The position numbers were made by a program, and so were the translations under genes. A stretch of 5,486 bases of DNA. It comes from Thermoprotei archaeon (GTDB lineage Archaea > Thermoproteota > Thermoprotei_A > Sulfolobales > Ignisphaeraceae). The DNA lies in assembly GCA_003661865.1 (NCBI GenBank), contig QMWY01000098.1, positions 1 through 5,486 of the forward strand, in the 5' to 3' direction. Below the pieces are notes generated by a model that saw only the letters and a list, made by a program, of their open reading frames with translations, did not search any database and was not told the origin of the DNA. Within the stretch, counting starts at the first letter, position 1. Each line of letters opens with the position of its first letter. This document shows, one piece after another, positions 5,317 to 5,486 of this stretch.

Positions 5317-5486
5317 TTGAGGCTCCTAGCCCTCGACACGGGTAAGACCAAGACATTCGCCGTGCTGATCGACGAGGAGCTCAGGGTTCTCGGGAGCAGC
5401 GTTACGGGCCCAGGCGACGTGTCCCTAGACCCCAGCCTTATCCTCAGCAACATCAGGGGGGCTATCGACGCCGCACTGAAGGAGGC
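5317..5486 (+). CDS. BadF/BadG/BcrA-type ASKHA kinase or ATPase, N-terminal 56 residues only
   Basis: The frame opens at TTG and runs off the right edge. The N-terminus RLLALDTGKTKTFAVLIDEE is the phosphate-1 loop of the actin/hsp70/sugar kinase fold: a strand, an Asp at residue 7, then a Gly/Thr/Lys-rich turn and a second strand. VLGSSVTGPGDV at 24-35 and a following helix at 41-56 match the BadF-type pattern 'GxxxxGpaN...ni..ai..al'. Relatives include N-acetylglucosamine kinases and 2-hydroxyacyl-CoA dehydratase activators; this fragment cannot separate them. The turn reads DTGKTKT instead of the more usual DGGGTKT. No other ATG, GTG or TTG start exists in frame back to the upstream stop, so TTG is well supported, with GGCGGGGG in front. 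Confidence 0.75.
   Translation, partial: MRLLALDTGKTKTFAVLIDEELRVLGSSVTGPGDVSLDPSLILSNIRGAIDAALKE

Noticed and set aside
4956..5453. 165-codon minus-strand open frame across the PsiE-family gene start and the kinase gene
   Set aside because: It overlaps two better supported genes, is rich in Arg, Ser and Pro as expected of a GC-rich shadow frame, and shows no family motif.

Overview
The window looks like a hyperthermophilic crenarchaeon (Thermoproteota; a Desulfurococcales or Acidilobales type is a guess). The reasons are GC-rich coding DNA with many AGG, ATA and CTA codons, frequent TTG and GTG starts, very short leaders, TATA-type promoter boxes, GGTG-type ribosome binding sites, and best-remembered family resemblances that are archaeal. 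No RNA gene, CRISPR array, insertion sequence or origin was found.

Positions 1-2179, mostly minus strand, form an iron-uptake control block: a DtxR/MntR-family metal-dependent repressor (1330-2007), then feoA (1040-1276), then an MFS transporter of the organophosphate:phosphate antiporter type (1037 down to the window edge, 3' end missing). Divergent from this block is feoB (2180-4285, plus strand), the GTP-dependent ferrous iron permease, followed by a short hairpin and T-run terminator. Three 18-bp palindromes of the form TTTTAGA-N4-TCTAAAA lie in front of the repressor gene, feoA and feoB. They are very probably the operators of the repressor, so the locus reads as a small autoregulated ferrous iron regulon that also includes the MFS transporter.

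Positions 4304-4789 contain no intact gene. They hold a decayed plus-strand PIN-domain (VapC-type toxin nuclease) gene whose recognisable pieces lie in all three frames. It runs tail to tail into a small four-helix membrane protein of the PsiE family (4790-5218, minus strand). Divergent from that is the first 56 codons of a BadF/BadG/BcrA-type ASKHA kinase or ATPase (5317 to the window edge, plus strand). The 98 bp between these two starts hold candidate promoters and a near-palindromic TATA-centred element.

The most notable points are the three-operator iron regulon with identical TATA-to-operator geometry at feoA and feoB, the iron-linked organophosphate-type transporter whose only full-length start is a CTG, a strong ribosome binding site leading into an in-frame stop just upstream of feoA, and the PIN pseudogene. 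Everything here was read by eye; no database search was done.
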